DNA of 51,760 nt from a virus: positions 1 to 51,760 of IMG/VR virus record IMGVR_UViG_3300046777_001420. The stretch is one strand, 5' to 3'. This document shows positions 14,237 through 20,985 of the stretch, piece by piece (position 1 is the stretch's first letter; each line of letters opens with the position of its first letter). The position numbers and the translations under genes are program-made. The notes under the pieces were generated by a model. That model searched no databases. It was not told the origin of the DNA and saw only the letters and a program-made list of their open reading frames with translations.

Positions 14237-14264
14237 GTGGCCTTAGATACGAGGCTAAGACCAC
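14237..14264 (-). promoter_or_regulatory. 10-bp hairpin directly upstream of a start codon
   Basis: On the minus strand GTGGTCTTAG, loop CCTCGTAT, CTAAGGCCAC. It lies between the PcfJ-like gene stop (14278) and the ATG at 14226. No T-run, so a control or processing hairpin is more likely than a terminator. Confidence 0.5.
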
Positions 14265-14277
14265 CACGCCTGTGGGG

Positions 14278-15999
14278 CTAATGAGATACTAGCTCATTTT
14301 CACGTGCTTGCAAAGCTTGACTAAATGCTGTGGTGTACAGCTCTTGTTGTTCTGGGCTAAGCCTGGAGTTTGATAGCCCAACAATTTGTTTGACAAACAT
14401 TGAACCATTGTTGACTTCCAATTGGACAGTGAACTGTGGCTTGCCATCAATCAAGCACAACACAATGAAGTGTTGTTTCTTACGGACACCCTCTGCATAA
14501 CCAGATGCATTACCAACGCAATTGCGTACGGCTTGTCCCCACTCACCCAGTTGATGTGTATCAATAGGTTGAAAGAATGTCCATTTACTGGAACCAAGTT
14601 CAATCTTGACAGGAACAGGAAACAAATCTTGTGGCAAGCTTTGGTTTGGGTTCTTAATCTTCCAGTTTTCTGCTTGAACATAATCATGAAACTCTTCGAT
14701 GCGCCAACGCTTAGGTGGTGCAAACTCTAAGTCTGGTTTGTCTTCGAGAATCCTGGTAAGCATAGAAGTTGTGTCGTTCCATTCATAGAAACGATAAATG
14801 TGAATACCAAGTTCACCATTTATAGGATACGTTTTTTGCTCTGCTACTTCTTTGTCATAGTATTTAGAAATGATTTGGAAAAATGAAGCAACAGGCATGT
14901 GTTTGCGTAACCATTCCATTGTTACATCACGATGACCATAAGATGAAAAATCAACACTAAGCATTTGTTCAATGTGGTTTTGATAGTAATCAATAGGACA
15001 ATCAGGCCAAATACTATTGACGTAAAGAATACGATCAAATAATTTATTAATAGTTAACCATGGACGCCTAATGTAACTACGGTATTCATTTGCTTCATCT
15101 ACGTATGTTGCGTTAACTTTATTACATTGTTCTTGAATCCATTTCTTAAAGAATGGCTTAGAAATAATATGAAGAATCTTATTGTATCTTCTATAGTTAT
15201 GCCCATAACTACCACTGATGTGCGCATGATATGTAATCAGATTAAACAAAGATTCATAAGATGCTTGCCAAGTTGTTCTATCATCTGTCTCCCAATAAGT
15301 ATTATCTGCATCTGATGAACTAACAAATAAAATTGACGGTAGATTATGTTTGCTTGCAATACGTTCAAAGATATTACTACTGTCTTGCCATACTGAAATA
15401 GTAGTTACTAGTTGTTCTTCAAACTGTTTAATAACTTTATAAAGTTCTTTAGACTTTTGATAATATGAAGTTGCACATGGAATATTCCAATTGCGACTTG
15501 TCTGTCCATTTTGAATTGAATCGATAGTAACCAATTCTTGATGTTGGTACATTACTGAACGACCAGTAACTACTTGTTGATATGAATCAATAGAGTTAGT
15601 AATTACCCGAGGCACAATTTCATGTGCAGCTTTTGTATCTTTAAATGCAAAGGCATAGCCATACACATACTTGCCTTCTTGTCCTTTAGATGGTAGCCAT
15701 GCTGCGTACCAGCAGTGCTCGTAGTGATACAAGATGGCAGTAACAATTACCTCGCCATTAGCGATGCGTGTAAATTTATAGTAACGATCTGCTGCAGGAT
15801 TTGAGTTGATGTGTGTGATTGCATCATCAAGCAATGACTCACGCACCACATCAACAGGGATCAATCCCTTGGGATTACCAAGTGGATGGGTAGATTTTCT
15901 GGCTTTAGGTTTTGGATTGTTGCTGCGTGCCAACTTCTTGAGCACTGGGTCATACGCAAGCAGTTCAGTTTGCAGATTAGAAGGGAGACGAAATTGCAT
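14278..15999 (-). CDS. PcfJ-like protein
   Basis: A 573-residue protein. The C-terminal domain has 'LGEWGQAVRNCVGNASGYAE', then 'HFIVLCLIDGKPQFTVQLEV' and 'VKQIVGLSNSRLSPEQQELY', the core pattern of PcfJ-like proteins (an Asn-Cys-Val-Gly motif at about residue 493, then a 'Q--G--N' motif). The N-terminal two thirds are helical and aromatic-rich. PcfJ-like proteins occur on conjugative plasmids and phages; their activity is unknown. Start 15999 lies 31 bases after leader element copy 5. The longer frame begins inside that element and is not credible. Confidence 0.72.
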   Translation of the reverse strand: MQFRLPSNLQTELLAYDPVLKKLARSNNPKPKARKSTHPLGNPKGLIPVDVVRESLLDDAITHINSNPAADRYYKFTRIANGEVIVTAILYHYEHCWYAAWLPSKGQEGKYVYGYAFAFKDTKAAHEIVPRVITNSIDSYQQVVTGRSVMYQHQELVTIDSIQNGQTSRNWNIPCATSYYQKSKELYKVIKQFEEQLVTTISVWQDSSNIFERIASKHNLPSILFVSSSDADNTYWETDDRTTWQASYESLFNLITYHAHISGSYGHNYRRYNKILHIISKPFFKKWIQEQCNKVNATYVDEANEYRSYIRRPWLTINKLFDRILYVNSIWPDCPIDYYQNHIEQMLSVDFSSYGHRDVTMEWLRKHMPVASFFQIISKYYDKEVAEQKTYPINGELGIHIYRFYEWNDTTSMLTRILEDKPDLEFAPPKRWRIEEFHDYVQAENWKIKNPNQSLPQDLFPVPVKIELGSSKWTFFQPIDTHQLGEWGQAVRNCVGNASGYAEGVRKKQHFIVLCLIDGKPQFTVQLEVNNGSMFVKQIVGLSNSRLSPEQQELYTTAFSQALQARENELVSH

Positions 16000-16030
16000 G
16001 GTGTGTTCAGAGTAAGTTCGTAGTGTAGAG

Positions 16031-16054
16031 CAGTTTAACGTCATGCTCAGGACG
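16031..16054 (-). promoter_or_regulatory. CGTC/GACG leader element, copy 5
   Basis: CGTC, loop CTGAGCAT, GACG, TTAAACTG. Five bases after the stop at 16060 and 31 bases before the PcfJ-like ATG (15999). The ATG inside the loop opens a spurious in-frame extension. Confidence 0.78.
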
Positions 16055-16059
16055 TTGGA

Positions 16060-16260
16060 TTACCAACGCATTACTTCTTTACCATCAACTTTAAAAACAA
16101 TTTGATCATCAAGATCTTTTAAATATTCATCCAATGTAATGGTACGGTTTGACAGCATGACTGGCATCTGTTTAGCAAACCCAAAAGCTGAGTACACTCG
16201 ACCTTTGGGTCCACGGATAACCAGATACCAACGCTTGAATTCAATTGAGAAACCAATCAT
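16060..16260 (-). CDS. Hypothetical protein
   Basis: A 66-residue, strand-rich, basic protein: 'MIGFSIEFKRWYLVIRGPKG', 'RVYSAFGFAKQMP', ending 'VFKVDGKEVMRW'. The ATG overlaps the upstream stop (ATGA). No recognised family. Confidence 0.62.
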   Translation of the reverse strand: MIGFSIEFKRWYLVIRGPKGRVYSAFGFAKQMPVMLSNRTITLDEYLKDLDDQIVFKVDGKEVMRW

Positions 16261-16517
16261 GAGTTTAAGTCCCAGTCAGATGTGTCAACGAGTTCCCACC
16301 GAAGATCGAGGTCAGTAAGATAATTACAGAAGTCATCTTCGCTGGTTGGCATAGGCAGCTCTGGATCCAACTCAAAAGATGTTGTGCACAGAGCTGGAGC
16401 CCACTCTTCAGGCTCATCACGAGTTGCTTTGAATAGAAGACGCATGTCCTCAACAATTGCTGTAACTGTGACATAAATACCATCAATAATTGTTTCTTCA
16501 ATAACAAGGACTGTCAT
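16257..16517 (-). CDS. Hypothetical acidic protein
   Basis: An 86-residue acidic protein beginning 'MTVLVIEETIIDGIYVTVTA', with an acidic C-terminus ('DLDLRWELVDTSDWDL'). A second open frame overlaps it fully but has low complexity and no start context. Overlaps the next gene by ATGA. Unknown function. Confidence 0.62.
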   Translation of the reverse strand: MTVLVIEETIIDGIYVTVTAIVEDMRLLFKATRDEPEEWAPALCTTSFELDPELPMPTSEDDFCNYLTDLDLRWELVDTSDWDLNS

Positions 16518-16520
16518 AAA

Positions 16521-16718
16521 TTAAACCTCCATTAGTGCTTTGGATTTCATGAACTGAGATGTTGGGCCATACTTAGCTACAAGATCAGGAAATACGTCAA
16601 GAATCTTTTGACGATTTACAGGATCTGCGTAGCGTAATGCTGTAGCTAGATGGGATACAAATGTACCACCATAGGTTTGCATGCATTCAGTCATTGCATG
16701 GAACTGAGCTGAGTTCAT
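16521..16718 (-). CDS. Hypothetical protein
   Basis: A 65-residue protein from the ATG at 16718 ('MNSAQFHAMTECMQTYGGTF'), with 'VSHLATALRYADPVNRQKIL' and 'FPDLVAKYGPTSQFM'. The pattern resembles small phage proteins with an 'F...L..A...AD..NR..L...FP....KY' arrangement that I have seen near replication genes; function unknown. Start fits 25 bases after leader copy 6. Confidence 0.68.
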   Translation of the reverse strand: MNSAQFHAMTECMQTYGGTFVSHLATALRYADPVNRQKILDVFPDLVAKYGPTSQFMKSKALMEV

Positions 16719-16743
16719 AGGTTGAGTTGAGATAGGACATGGA

Positions 16744-16767
16744 CAGTTTAACGTCATGTCCAGGACG
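16744..16767 (-). promoter_or_regulatory. CGTC/GACG leader element, copy 6
   Basis: CGTC, loop CTGGACAT, GACG, TTAAACTG; 25 bases before the ATG at 16718. The nearest gene upstream is 114 bases away, so here the element starts a free-standing unit. Confidence 0.78.
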
Positions 16768-16881
16768 TGATCAATGGTTAGTTAATGAATAGTTGTATTA
16801 CTAATAAATAGTATTTACTTGGAAACGTAATAGGGATTACTCCGTGGTACTGGCTGTTACCAGGGGGTTGTAGGGGGATCT

Positions 16882-17082
16882 TTAGATTATCTTTATATTC
16901 CGTTTGCTGATACCAGTGCCTGGAATACTAATAGATCCATGCACACCCGACTCGCGTGCGTTGAATGTTACCTGGAACAGACCAAGTTTAATTGACTTGG
17001 TAAATGATTTAACACCTCGTTCTGTAATGTTAAAGCCCGCGATTGTCTTGTCAAAGTTAATTAGTGATTTCTTTTGAGTCAT
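16882..17082 (-). CDS. DUF4236-like small protein
   Basis: A 66-residue basic protein. 'SFTKSIKLGLFQVTFNARES' then 'GVHGSISIPGTGISKRNI' follows the DUF4236 pattern ('F-K--K-GP---NLS--G-G-S-G--G---S'), a short all-beta family of unknown function. ATG at 17082 lies 8 bases from the upstream gene's stop. Confidence 0.55.
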   Translation of the reverse strand: MTQKKSLINFDKTIAGFNITERGVKSFTKSIKLGLFQVTFNARESGVHGSISIPGTGISKRNIKII

Positions 17083-17090
17083 GGAATTAA

Positions 17091-17261
17091 TTAAATTTCA
17101 GTGATGTCAGATACAACCCAGTTGATAATCTCCTGGTTGTCATCTGAAATAAAGTCTTGATTGATGGCGTCGTTTACAAACTCAGAGTAATCAAACTCTG
17201 CAACTTTGTATTCATGACCATCAATCTCAATAACTTCTTTATAGATAACTTGTTTAGTCAT
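17091..17261 (-). CDS. Hypothetical acidic protein
   Basis: A 56-residue acidic protein from the ATG at 17261 ('MTKQVIYKEVIEIDGHEYKV'), giving an 8-base overlap with the previous gene. A beta hairpin N-terminus and acidic helix. No known family. Confidence 0.6.
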   Translation of the reverse strand: MTKQVIYKEVIEIDGHEYKVAEFDYSEFVNDAINQDFISDDNQEIINWVVSDITEI

Positions 17262-17571
17262 CTTCGTTGTAATCAACAGAGTTAGCAGTGGCAACTACAA
17301 ATTTCAAGACAAAGTAATCATCATCTCCATATTCTGAAGGATAGTATGTGGCATAGAGTCCACCAGATGTTACTTCTGTTTCTTTAATAGATGATCGAAG
17401 CAAGTGACGTGCCATTGCTTTGAGTCTTGCAATTGATGGCACTGCATATCCTTTACCTTCAGTGCAGACCCACTGCCAATCAAGTGCAAGCATGACGCAT
17501 CTAACTTTTTCAAAGTTAAATTTGTCAATGATGTAATCAATTTGTTCTTCATGTTTTAGAGAAGTAGTCAT
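17254..17571 (-). CDS. Conserved phage hypothetical protein
   Basis: A 105-residue protein. 'FNFEKVRCVMLALDWQWVCT', 'VPSIARLKAMARHLLRS', 'SGGLYATYYP', 'DDYFVLKFVVA' follow a layout that recurs in many phages ('FDFEKVHKVM--LDWKW...P----L---A--LL......GGF-A...L-F'). Its role is not known. ATG overlaps the preceding stop by ATGA. Confidence 0.7.
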   Translation of the reverse strand: MTTSLKHEEQIDYIIDKFNFEKVRCVMLALDWQWVCTEGKGYAVPSIARLKAMARHLLRSSIKETEVTSGGLYATYYPSEYGDDDYFVLKFVVATANSVDYNEDD

Positions 17572-17759
17572 TGATTGTAATTAGATAAATTACGAAGCCT
17601 GGTTGATTCAACCCAATAATGATCATTAGGACATTCAATGTTCATTTCATTGCGGTGTTCAGTAGCTGCTTGCAAAGTACTGTAAGCAGCACAGAATCCA
17701 CACTCTAATGATTGAACAATAAATATTTCTGGATCATTGGGTTTAATAGTAATAGTCAT
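17568..17759 (-). CDS. Hypothetical protein
   Basis: A 63-residue protein: 'MTITIKPNDPEIFIVQSLEC', 'GFCAAYSTLQAATEHRNEM', ending 'HYWVESTRLRNLSNYNQ'. Three Cys in the middle but no clear zinc pattern. Overlaps both neighbours by ATGA. Function unknown. Confidence 0.6.
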   Translation of the reverse strand: MTITIKPNDPEIFIVQSLECGFCAAYSTLQAATEHRNEMNIECPNDHYWVESTRLRNLSNYNQ

Positions 17760-17830
17760 TTGTTTATTAGTTGATTTGTTATTAAGTAACCAAGGATAAA
17801 ACAGATGATGAATAATAAGAATGTACTCAT
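17756..17830 (-). CDS. Tiny membrane peptide
   Basis: A 24-residue peptide 'MSTFLLFIICFILGYLITNQ' plus four residues: almost only one transmembrane helix. Its stop overlaps the next ATG and its own ATG overlaps the stop of another tiny membrane peptide (ATGA both times). That chain of overlaps is the main reason to believe it. Confidence 0.5.
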   Translation of the reverse strand: MSTFLLFIICFILGYLITNQLINK

Positions 17831-17907
17831 AGTGAAAGTATTTTAAAAATAATGATTGTTACACAAATAATTGCAACGCATGTTGCTAAAGCATCTGCAT
17901 TAGTCAT
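17827..17907 (-). CDS. Tiny membrane peptide
   Basis: A 26-residue peptide 'MTNADALATCVAIICVTIII' plus 'FKILSL': one hydrophobic helix with a polar start. Lies 4 bases after the upstream gene stop and overlaps the next gene by ATGA. Possibly partners with the adjacent 24-residue peptide in the membrane. Confidence 0.5.
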   Translation of the reverse strand: MTNADALATCVAIICVTIIIFKILSL

Positions 17908-17911
17908 TGGT

Positions 17912-18130
17912 TTACTTAAGGTCATCAGGAAGAAGCATCTGAGTATCTGCTTCATCCATATTTGTCATCATAAACTTTTGTCCATCGGGGGCTACAAAGC
18001 CCCCGACAAAACCCATCCCATTACGATCTGCAGCTTCTTTCATGCGAGCAACAAGTTGCATAGCTTGCAATCGCTGGAGATCTACTGAGTCAGGAATGCG
18101 TGGTTTAGGTGAGTCGTTAAGTGCTGACAT
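17912..18130 (-). CDS. Hypothetical protein
   Basis: A 72-residue protein from the ATG at 18130: 'LQAMQLVARMKEAADRNGMG', 'FVGGFVAPDGQKFMMTNMDE', ending 'LLPDDLK'. Helix followed by a short beta part. Looks like a conserved cyanophage small protein but I cannot name it. Preceded by a multi-arm hairpin region (18172-18225). Confidence 0.62.
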   Translation of the reverse strand: MSALNDSPKPRIPDSVDLQRLQAMQLVARMKEAADRNGMGFVGGFVAPDGQKFMMTNMDEADTQMLLPDDLK

Positions 18131-18171
18131 AGTTTTGAATGATGTGAAGTAGTTGAATGTTGTTAGCTTAT

Positions 18172-18220
18172 CACCCCCTGTCAAGGGGTGTCACCCCGTT
18201 CATGAGTTGTAACACTCACG
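18172..18220 (-). promoter_or_regulatory. Multi-arm hairpin leader
   Basis: Three alternating arms, CACCCC, GGGGTG, CACCCC (plus-strand reading 18172-18197), can pair in two exclusive ways. A further TGAGT-TGTAAC-ACTCA hairpin lies just beyond. The region lies 40-90 bases upstream of the ATG at 18130 and has no T-run on that strand. Confidence 0.4.
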
Positions 18221-18267
18221 TTGGGGGTAATGTCTTAACTATTTCTTAACCTGTGGTAGGCCAGTGT

Positions 18268-18612
18268 TTATCTGGCAGTACCAAGGTTAAGTGTACGAAT
18301 GCGAGCTGCTTTCTCTTCACGTTTGCGTTTAAAATACACAGGACTAATCTGGTCTTCAAACTCAGTTAGTCGTTTGTTCAAACAACTGATTGCCTCTTGG
18401 TACCACTCAGTTTGATTATCAATTAAATCAAGGTCTTTACTTTGGATAATTTCATTTAGTCGTTGTTGAAAGTAATCAATACGAGCTCTGAATAAATTAG
18501 TGATAAGCCACCATTCATCTTCGTGAAGGTCCGTCCAAGTAACAGTGTGTAATCCTTGTGGATAATCAGGTGACACTCCTTTAGTTTTGTCAGCAGCTTT
18601 GGTTCTTGCCAT
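18268..18612 (-). CDS. Hypothetical helical protein
   Basis: A 114-residue protein with a basic N-terminus ('MARTKAADKTKGVSPDYPQG'), a tryptophan-rich strip ('VTWTDLHEDEWWLITNLF') and a long helix ending in a basic patch ('VYFKRKREEKAARIRTL'). Looks DNA- or RNA-binding by charge only. No family recognised. Confidence 0.65.
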   Translation of the reverse strand: MARTKAADKTKGVSPDYPQGLHTVTWTDLHEDEWWLITNLFRARIDYFQQRLNEIIQSKDLDLIDNQTEWYQEAISCLNKRLTEFEDQISPVYFKRKREEKAARIRTLNLGTAR

Positions 18613-18662
18613 AGTGTTTGAAGTAAATAAGATTTAATTCTGTGAAATTAAATTAAATTAAA

Positions 18663-18989
18663 TTACCGATGTGCTTCTTGATGTTCTTTCCATGCAGCAC
18701 TGTGCATCTCAGCCATGGTAATAGGTGGTTCACCATATGAGTCTTCAATTTCATAAGGCCATTCAATTGCTTTCTCAAGTAAATCGATGGCCTCTAGTAG
18801 TAATTCTTCTGAACTGTAAGGAAGATCATTATGTCCCAATGGACGTTCGTCTTCTCGTTTAACGATTGCCTTAAGTTCTTTGATCATGAGTTCAATGCGT
18901 TTGTCGTCATGCATAGGAATGACGCGAGCTATCTCTCCGTTAGGAGACTGCCAAACGCTTGGTTCAAAGTGAAGTTCAGTTTGTTTCAT
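18663..18989 (-). CDS. Hypothetical protein
   Basis: A 108-residue acidic protein: 'MKQTELHFEPSVWQSPNGEI', a helix 'KRIELMIKELKAIVKREDE', 'SSEELLLEAIDLLEKAI' and 'MAEMHSAAWKEHQEAHR'. No domain recognised. It lies 26 bases after leader element copy 7, the copy with a changed stem. Confidence 0.65.
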   Translation of the reverse strand: MKQTELHFEPSVWQSPNGEIARVIPMHDDKRIELMIKELKAIVKREDERPLGHNDLPYSSEELLLEAIDLLEKAIEWPYEIEDSYGEPPITMAEMHSAAWKEHQEAHR

Positions 18990-19015
18990 GATGGATGCAA
19001 AGTTAGTTTGTTAAG

Positions 19016-19039
19016 CAGTTTAAAGACATGCTCAGGTCT
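19016..19039 (-). promoter_or_regulatory. Leader element, copy 7 (AGAC/GTCT stem)
   Basis: AGAC, loop CTGAGCAT, GTCT, TTAAACTG. The loop and tail equal those of copy 5 but both stem arms differ (CGTC/GACG elsewhere) and still pair. 26 bases before the ATG at 18989 and 8 bases after the stop at 19048. Confidence 0.75.
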
Positions 19040-19047
19040 AGCAGACG

Positions 19048-19314
19048 TTATTGAGAAGAGTTCTCGATAACGTTTGCAGGTTTGGTTTCTGGATCTTTAA
19101 TGATCCATCCACCGTAATGAACGGTGTTACGTTCAACGCTAATTAATTGTTTCTCTTCTAGTACTTCCAATGCTCTGAGAAAAGTATTGGACCTAGATTG
19201 AAACATCATTAGCTCTGGTACAAGACAAGCTTTACCTTTGTACTTCTGCTTGTGATGCAGGTAGTACTGATAGATATTGCGTTGAGTTGTAGTGAGACCT
19301 ACTGGTTTAGGCAT
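19048..19314 (-). CDS. Winged-helix regulator-like protein
   Basis: An 88-residue protein from the ATG at 19314. 'LTTTQRNIYQYYLHHKQKYK', 'CLVPELMMFQSRSNTFLRAL' and 'VLEEKQLISVERNTVHYGGW' match a winged helix-turn-helix: helix, recognition helix, then wing ending 'YGGWIIKDP'. Start 19314 is preferred over 19356 because inverted GCCAATA repeats lie between them and would then be an operator in the leader. Probably a phage transcription regulator, possibly autoregulated. Confidence 0.6.
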   Translation of the reverse strand: MPKPVGLTTTQRNIYQYYLHHKQKYKGKACLVPELMMFQSRSNTFLRALEVLEEKQLISVERNTVHYGGWIIKDPETKPANVIENSSQ

Positions 19315-19332
19315 TGGTGCATTAGATGTTTC

Positions 19333-19370
19333 GTATTGGCACATTAGCCAATACATGGGTAGTATTGGCT
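19333..19370 (-). promoter_or_regulatory. Three-fold TATTGGC/GCCAATA operator-like repeat
   Basis: tattggc (19333-19339), gccaata (19347-19353) and tattggc (19363-19369) alternate in orientation. The last two form a perfect 9-bp inverted repeat (19346-19370). Located just upstream of the winged-helix gene, a likely binding site for its product. Confidence 0.5.
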
Positions 19371-19397
19371 ATTTTGACGTGCACTTTAATACTTGAC

Positions 19398-19736
19398 TTA
19401 GATCAGGCCGAGAATCCTAAGCCAGGAGTCTGGGTGATCCGGTTCGACTTCGTCGTCACCTGGCGTGAACGCAACTGAGTCGAAGCACCACTCCTCGATT
19501 TCTTCGTTGGTTGGGATGTCATACCATCCTTCAAGTTCTTTGTCTCCGTAGACAGGCACCCAGTAACAACGCAGGACTCCCTGCTTGTTTCTGTAGACGT
19601 TACCAGTGCAAGCGATGGCTCCTTTAGGTGCGTTCTGGAAGTCGCACTCTGCCTGGTACTGCTGCTGACCTTCTTCTTCGTCAAAGGGTTTGTAGCCAAA
19701 AGTTGAAGCGATTTCTTGGGTGATGGGGTGAAGCAT
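19398..19736 (-). CDS. Hypothetical acidic protein
   Basis: A 112-residue, acidic protein: 'MLHPITQEIASTFGYKPFDE', 'AIACTGNVYRNKQGVLRCYW', 'GWYDIPTNEEIEEWCF', 'EVEPDHPDSWLRILGLI'. Beta-rich middle and two distant Cys. An overlapping frame from an ATG at 19825 covers it (see rejected items), but this frame has normal amino-acid composition. Function unknown. Confidence 0.65.
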   Translation of the reverse strand: MLHPITQEIASTFGYKPFDEEEGQQQYQAECDFQNAPKGAIACTGNVYRNKQGVLRCYWVPVYGDKELEGWYDIPTNEEIEEWCFDSVAFTPGDDEVEPDHPDSWLRILGLI

Positions 19737-19824
19737 GAGATGAGTTCTGTGATAAGGATTGAGATGATAACAATGATGTGCAGTATTACATCATCATTAT
19801 ATTGTTGGGTTTGAAGTTGTTTCA

Positions 19825-19983
19825 TTAGAAGTGAACATTGGGTAGTGTGTGAGTTGATTTGTCAACACCAAGCCATTCCTCTGGAACAGACTCGCGCATG
19901 GCTTGCTCCTGTTCATAGGCTTGGTCCGCCATAGCATCAAGTGCATCAGACGGAATGTCATTTTCAAATTCGTTTGAATGCAT
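19825..19983 (-). CDS. Hypothetical small acidic protein
   Basis: A 52-residue protein from the ATG at 19983 ('MHSNEFENDIPSDALDAMAD'), 34 bases after leader copy 8. Acidic helix then 'VPEEWLGVDKSTHTLPNVHF'. No family recognised. The upstream frame extension begins in the leader and is not used. Confidence 0.62.
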   Translation of the reverse strand: MHSNEFENDIPSDALDAMADQAYEQEQAMRESVPEEWLGVDKSTHTLPNVHF

Positions 19984-20017
19984 GATTTGTCGGAAGTTGA
20001 CTGCAGTGTTTGTAGAG

Positions 20018-20041
20018 CAGTTTAACGTCATACTCAGGACG
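20018..20041 (-). promoter_or_regulatory. CGTC/GACG leader element, copy 8
   Basis: CGTC, loop CTGAGTAT, GACG, TTAAACTG; 11 bases after the stop at 20053 and 34 bases before the ATG at 19983. Confidence 0.78.
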
Positions 20042-20052
20042 TGTCCTAGTTG

Positions 20053-20412
20053 TTACGGATAAGGAATAAAGTTTGATTCCTTACCTGTTAACTGCTGGAT
20101 CGTTACACAATCTTCTTCTATTTCTTCAAGTGATTCATATTCATTCGTCTGATCTTCGACGACTTCGCAACCGACGTCCTCTAGTTCATTAACGAACTGA
20201 GCCCATGAGTTGGCATTGCCATAGACATGGGCATAACGTCCGGATGCATCAGCGATTAATGCAACGTATGTCATAGGTTGAGTTTCAGTTAATGTGAATG
20301 GTCTTTGATCTGCTGCCATGACAAGTGCATGGACAGCAGCTAGTTCTCTGGTTGATAGCTCACCGTTGTGTTTCCATTTGAGCGTTGTTTGGTTTAGATA
20401 ATCTTGTGGCAT
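20053..20412 (-). CDS. Hypothetical protein
   Basis: A 119-residue protein: 'LSTRELAAVHALVMAADQRP', 'TYVALIADASGRYAHVYG', 'WAQFVNELEDVGCEVVED', with an acidic end. Alternating helix and strand, no catalytic motif. Overlaps the end of the small membrane gene upstream by 53 bases. Unknown function. Confidence 0.65.
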   Translation of the reverse strand: MPQDYLNQTTLKWKHNGELSTRELAAVHALVMAADQRPFTLTETQPMTYVALIADASGRYAHVYGNANSWAQFVNELEDVGCEVVEDQTNEYESLEEIEEDCVTIQQLTGKESNFIPYP

Positions 20413-20521
20413 CGTCTAGGTTAAATGTGGTGACATCATAACCAAGCATTGCACCGGCAGTGATGACTGCGATGCAAAAGGTAATGAGTACACCAAAGAC
20501 TTTGCCAACGGCATTATCCAT
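20360..20521 (-). CDS. Small membrane protein
   Basis: A 53-residue protein from the ATG at 20521: 'MDNAVGKVFGVLITFCIAVI' continuing 'TAGAMLGYDV', one transmembrane helix, then a polar tail. The start has a good Shine-Dalgarno (AAGGTGA, 4 bases away) placed inside a perfect AATCACC/GGTGATT hairpin. The frame extends to an ATG at 20593, which could give a longer form or a leader. Confidence 0.6.
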   Translation of the reverse strand: MDNAVGKVFGVLITFCIAVITAGAMLGYDVTTFNLDDATRLSKPNNAQMETQR

Positions 20522-20545
20522 GTAATCACCTTGGTGATTATAGGT
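20521..20545 (-). promoter_or_regulatory. Hairpin that covers a ribosome binding site
   Basis: AATCACC-AA-GGTGATT on the minus strand, with the AAGGTGA ribosome site in its 3' arm, directly before the ATG at 20521. A second inverted repeat, GGTATCA/TGATACC, lies just upstream. Translation may depend on unfolding. Confidence 0.45.
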
Positions 20546-20677
20546 ATCAAGATGGATGTAACGGCTGATACCAAGCTTGATGATTTGTTTCATGGTGATA
20601 GGTCTGAGTGAAAGGAATCAACCTAACGGTTGATGGGCGACTAGTATAATTGTACTAGTGGTGATGGGAATAGGGGA

Positions 20678-20696
20678 GCAGGATGTTAAGTCCTGC
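20678..20696 (-). promoter_or_regulatory. GCAGGA-CTTAACA-TCCTGC hairpin
   Basis: Six-bp stem with loop CTTAACA, lying directly after a terminator. The same loop type (CTTCACA) recurs at 21015-21031, suggesting a second family of leader hairpins. Confidence 0.5.
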
Positions 20697-20700
20697 AGAA

Positions 20701-20731
20701 AACCCACTCATCACAATGGATGAGAAGGGTT
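20701..20731 (-). terminator. Rho-independent terminator
   Basis: On the minus strand AACCC-CTCATC...GATGAG-GGGTT followed by TTTTC. It ends the unit containing the gene at 20743-20985. Confidence 0.65.
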
Positions 20732-20742
20732 AAGTGCAGGAA

Positions 20743-20985
20743 TCAATCCATCATATGTTCTTGTTCCCACTTGAGAAGCGCACGATTAAGATCGACTTTC
20801 TTCTCAAGGACAACAACAAATGGGATTAGATCCTGGAACTGAGCCAATCCGTCTTGCCATTGGTAAAAGATTTCAAGCGCTTGTTGCCGTGCACTCTCAA
20901 TCTCTTGGTCAATAACAGGTGCATCTCGACGAGCGAGAAGCCTGGCGTCTTGGATCAGAAGTTGTTCAACACTTGCAGGAGACAT
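20743..20985 (-). CDS. Hypothetical helical protein
   Basis: An 80-residue protein: 'MSPASVEQLLIQDARLLARR', 'EIESARQQALEIFYQWQDGL', 'LEKKVDLNRALLKWEQEHMM'. Almost entirely amphipathic helix, probably a small coiled-coil dimer. Preceded by the CTTCACA-loop hairpin (29-base gap) and followed by a terminator, so it is its own transcription unit. Confidence 0.65.
   Translation of the reverse strand: MSPASVEQLLIQDARLLARRDAPVIDQEIESARQQALEIFYQWQDGLAQFQDLIPFVVVLEKKVDLNRALLKWEQEHMMD

Noticed and set aside
16265-16507. 80-residue frame inside the gene at 16257-16517
   Set aside because: Fully contained in a better gene, Leu/Gln/Cys-rich, and without its own ribosome site.
19403-19825. 140-residue frame starting with a hydrophobic stretch, overlapping the gene at 19398-19736
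   Set aside because: Its ATG overlaps the previous stop and the first 30 residues look like a membrane helix, but the remaining 110 residues are Ser/Thr/Lys-rich noise. The other frame is the better gene. A short translated peptide cannot be excluded.
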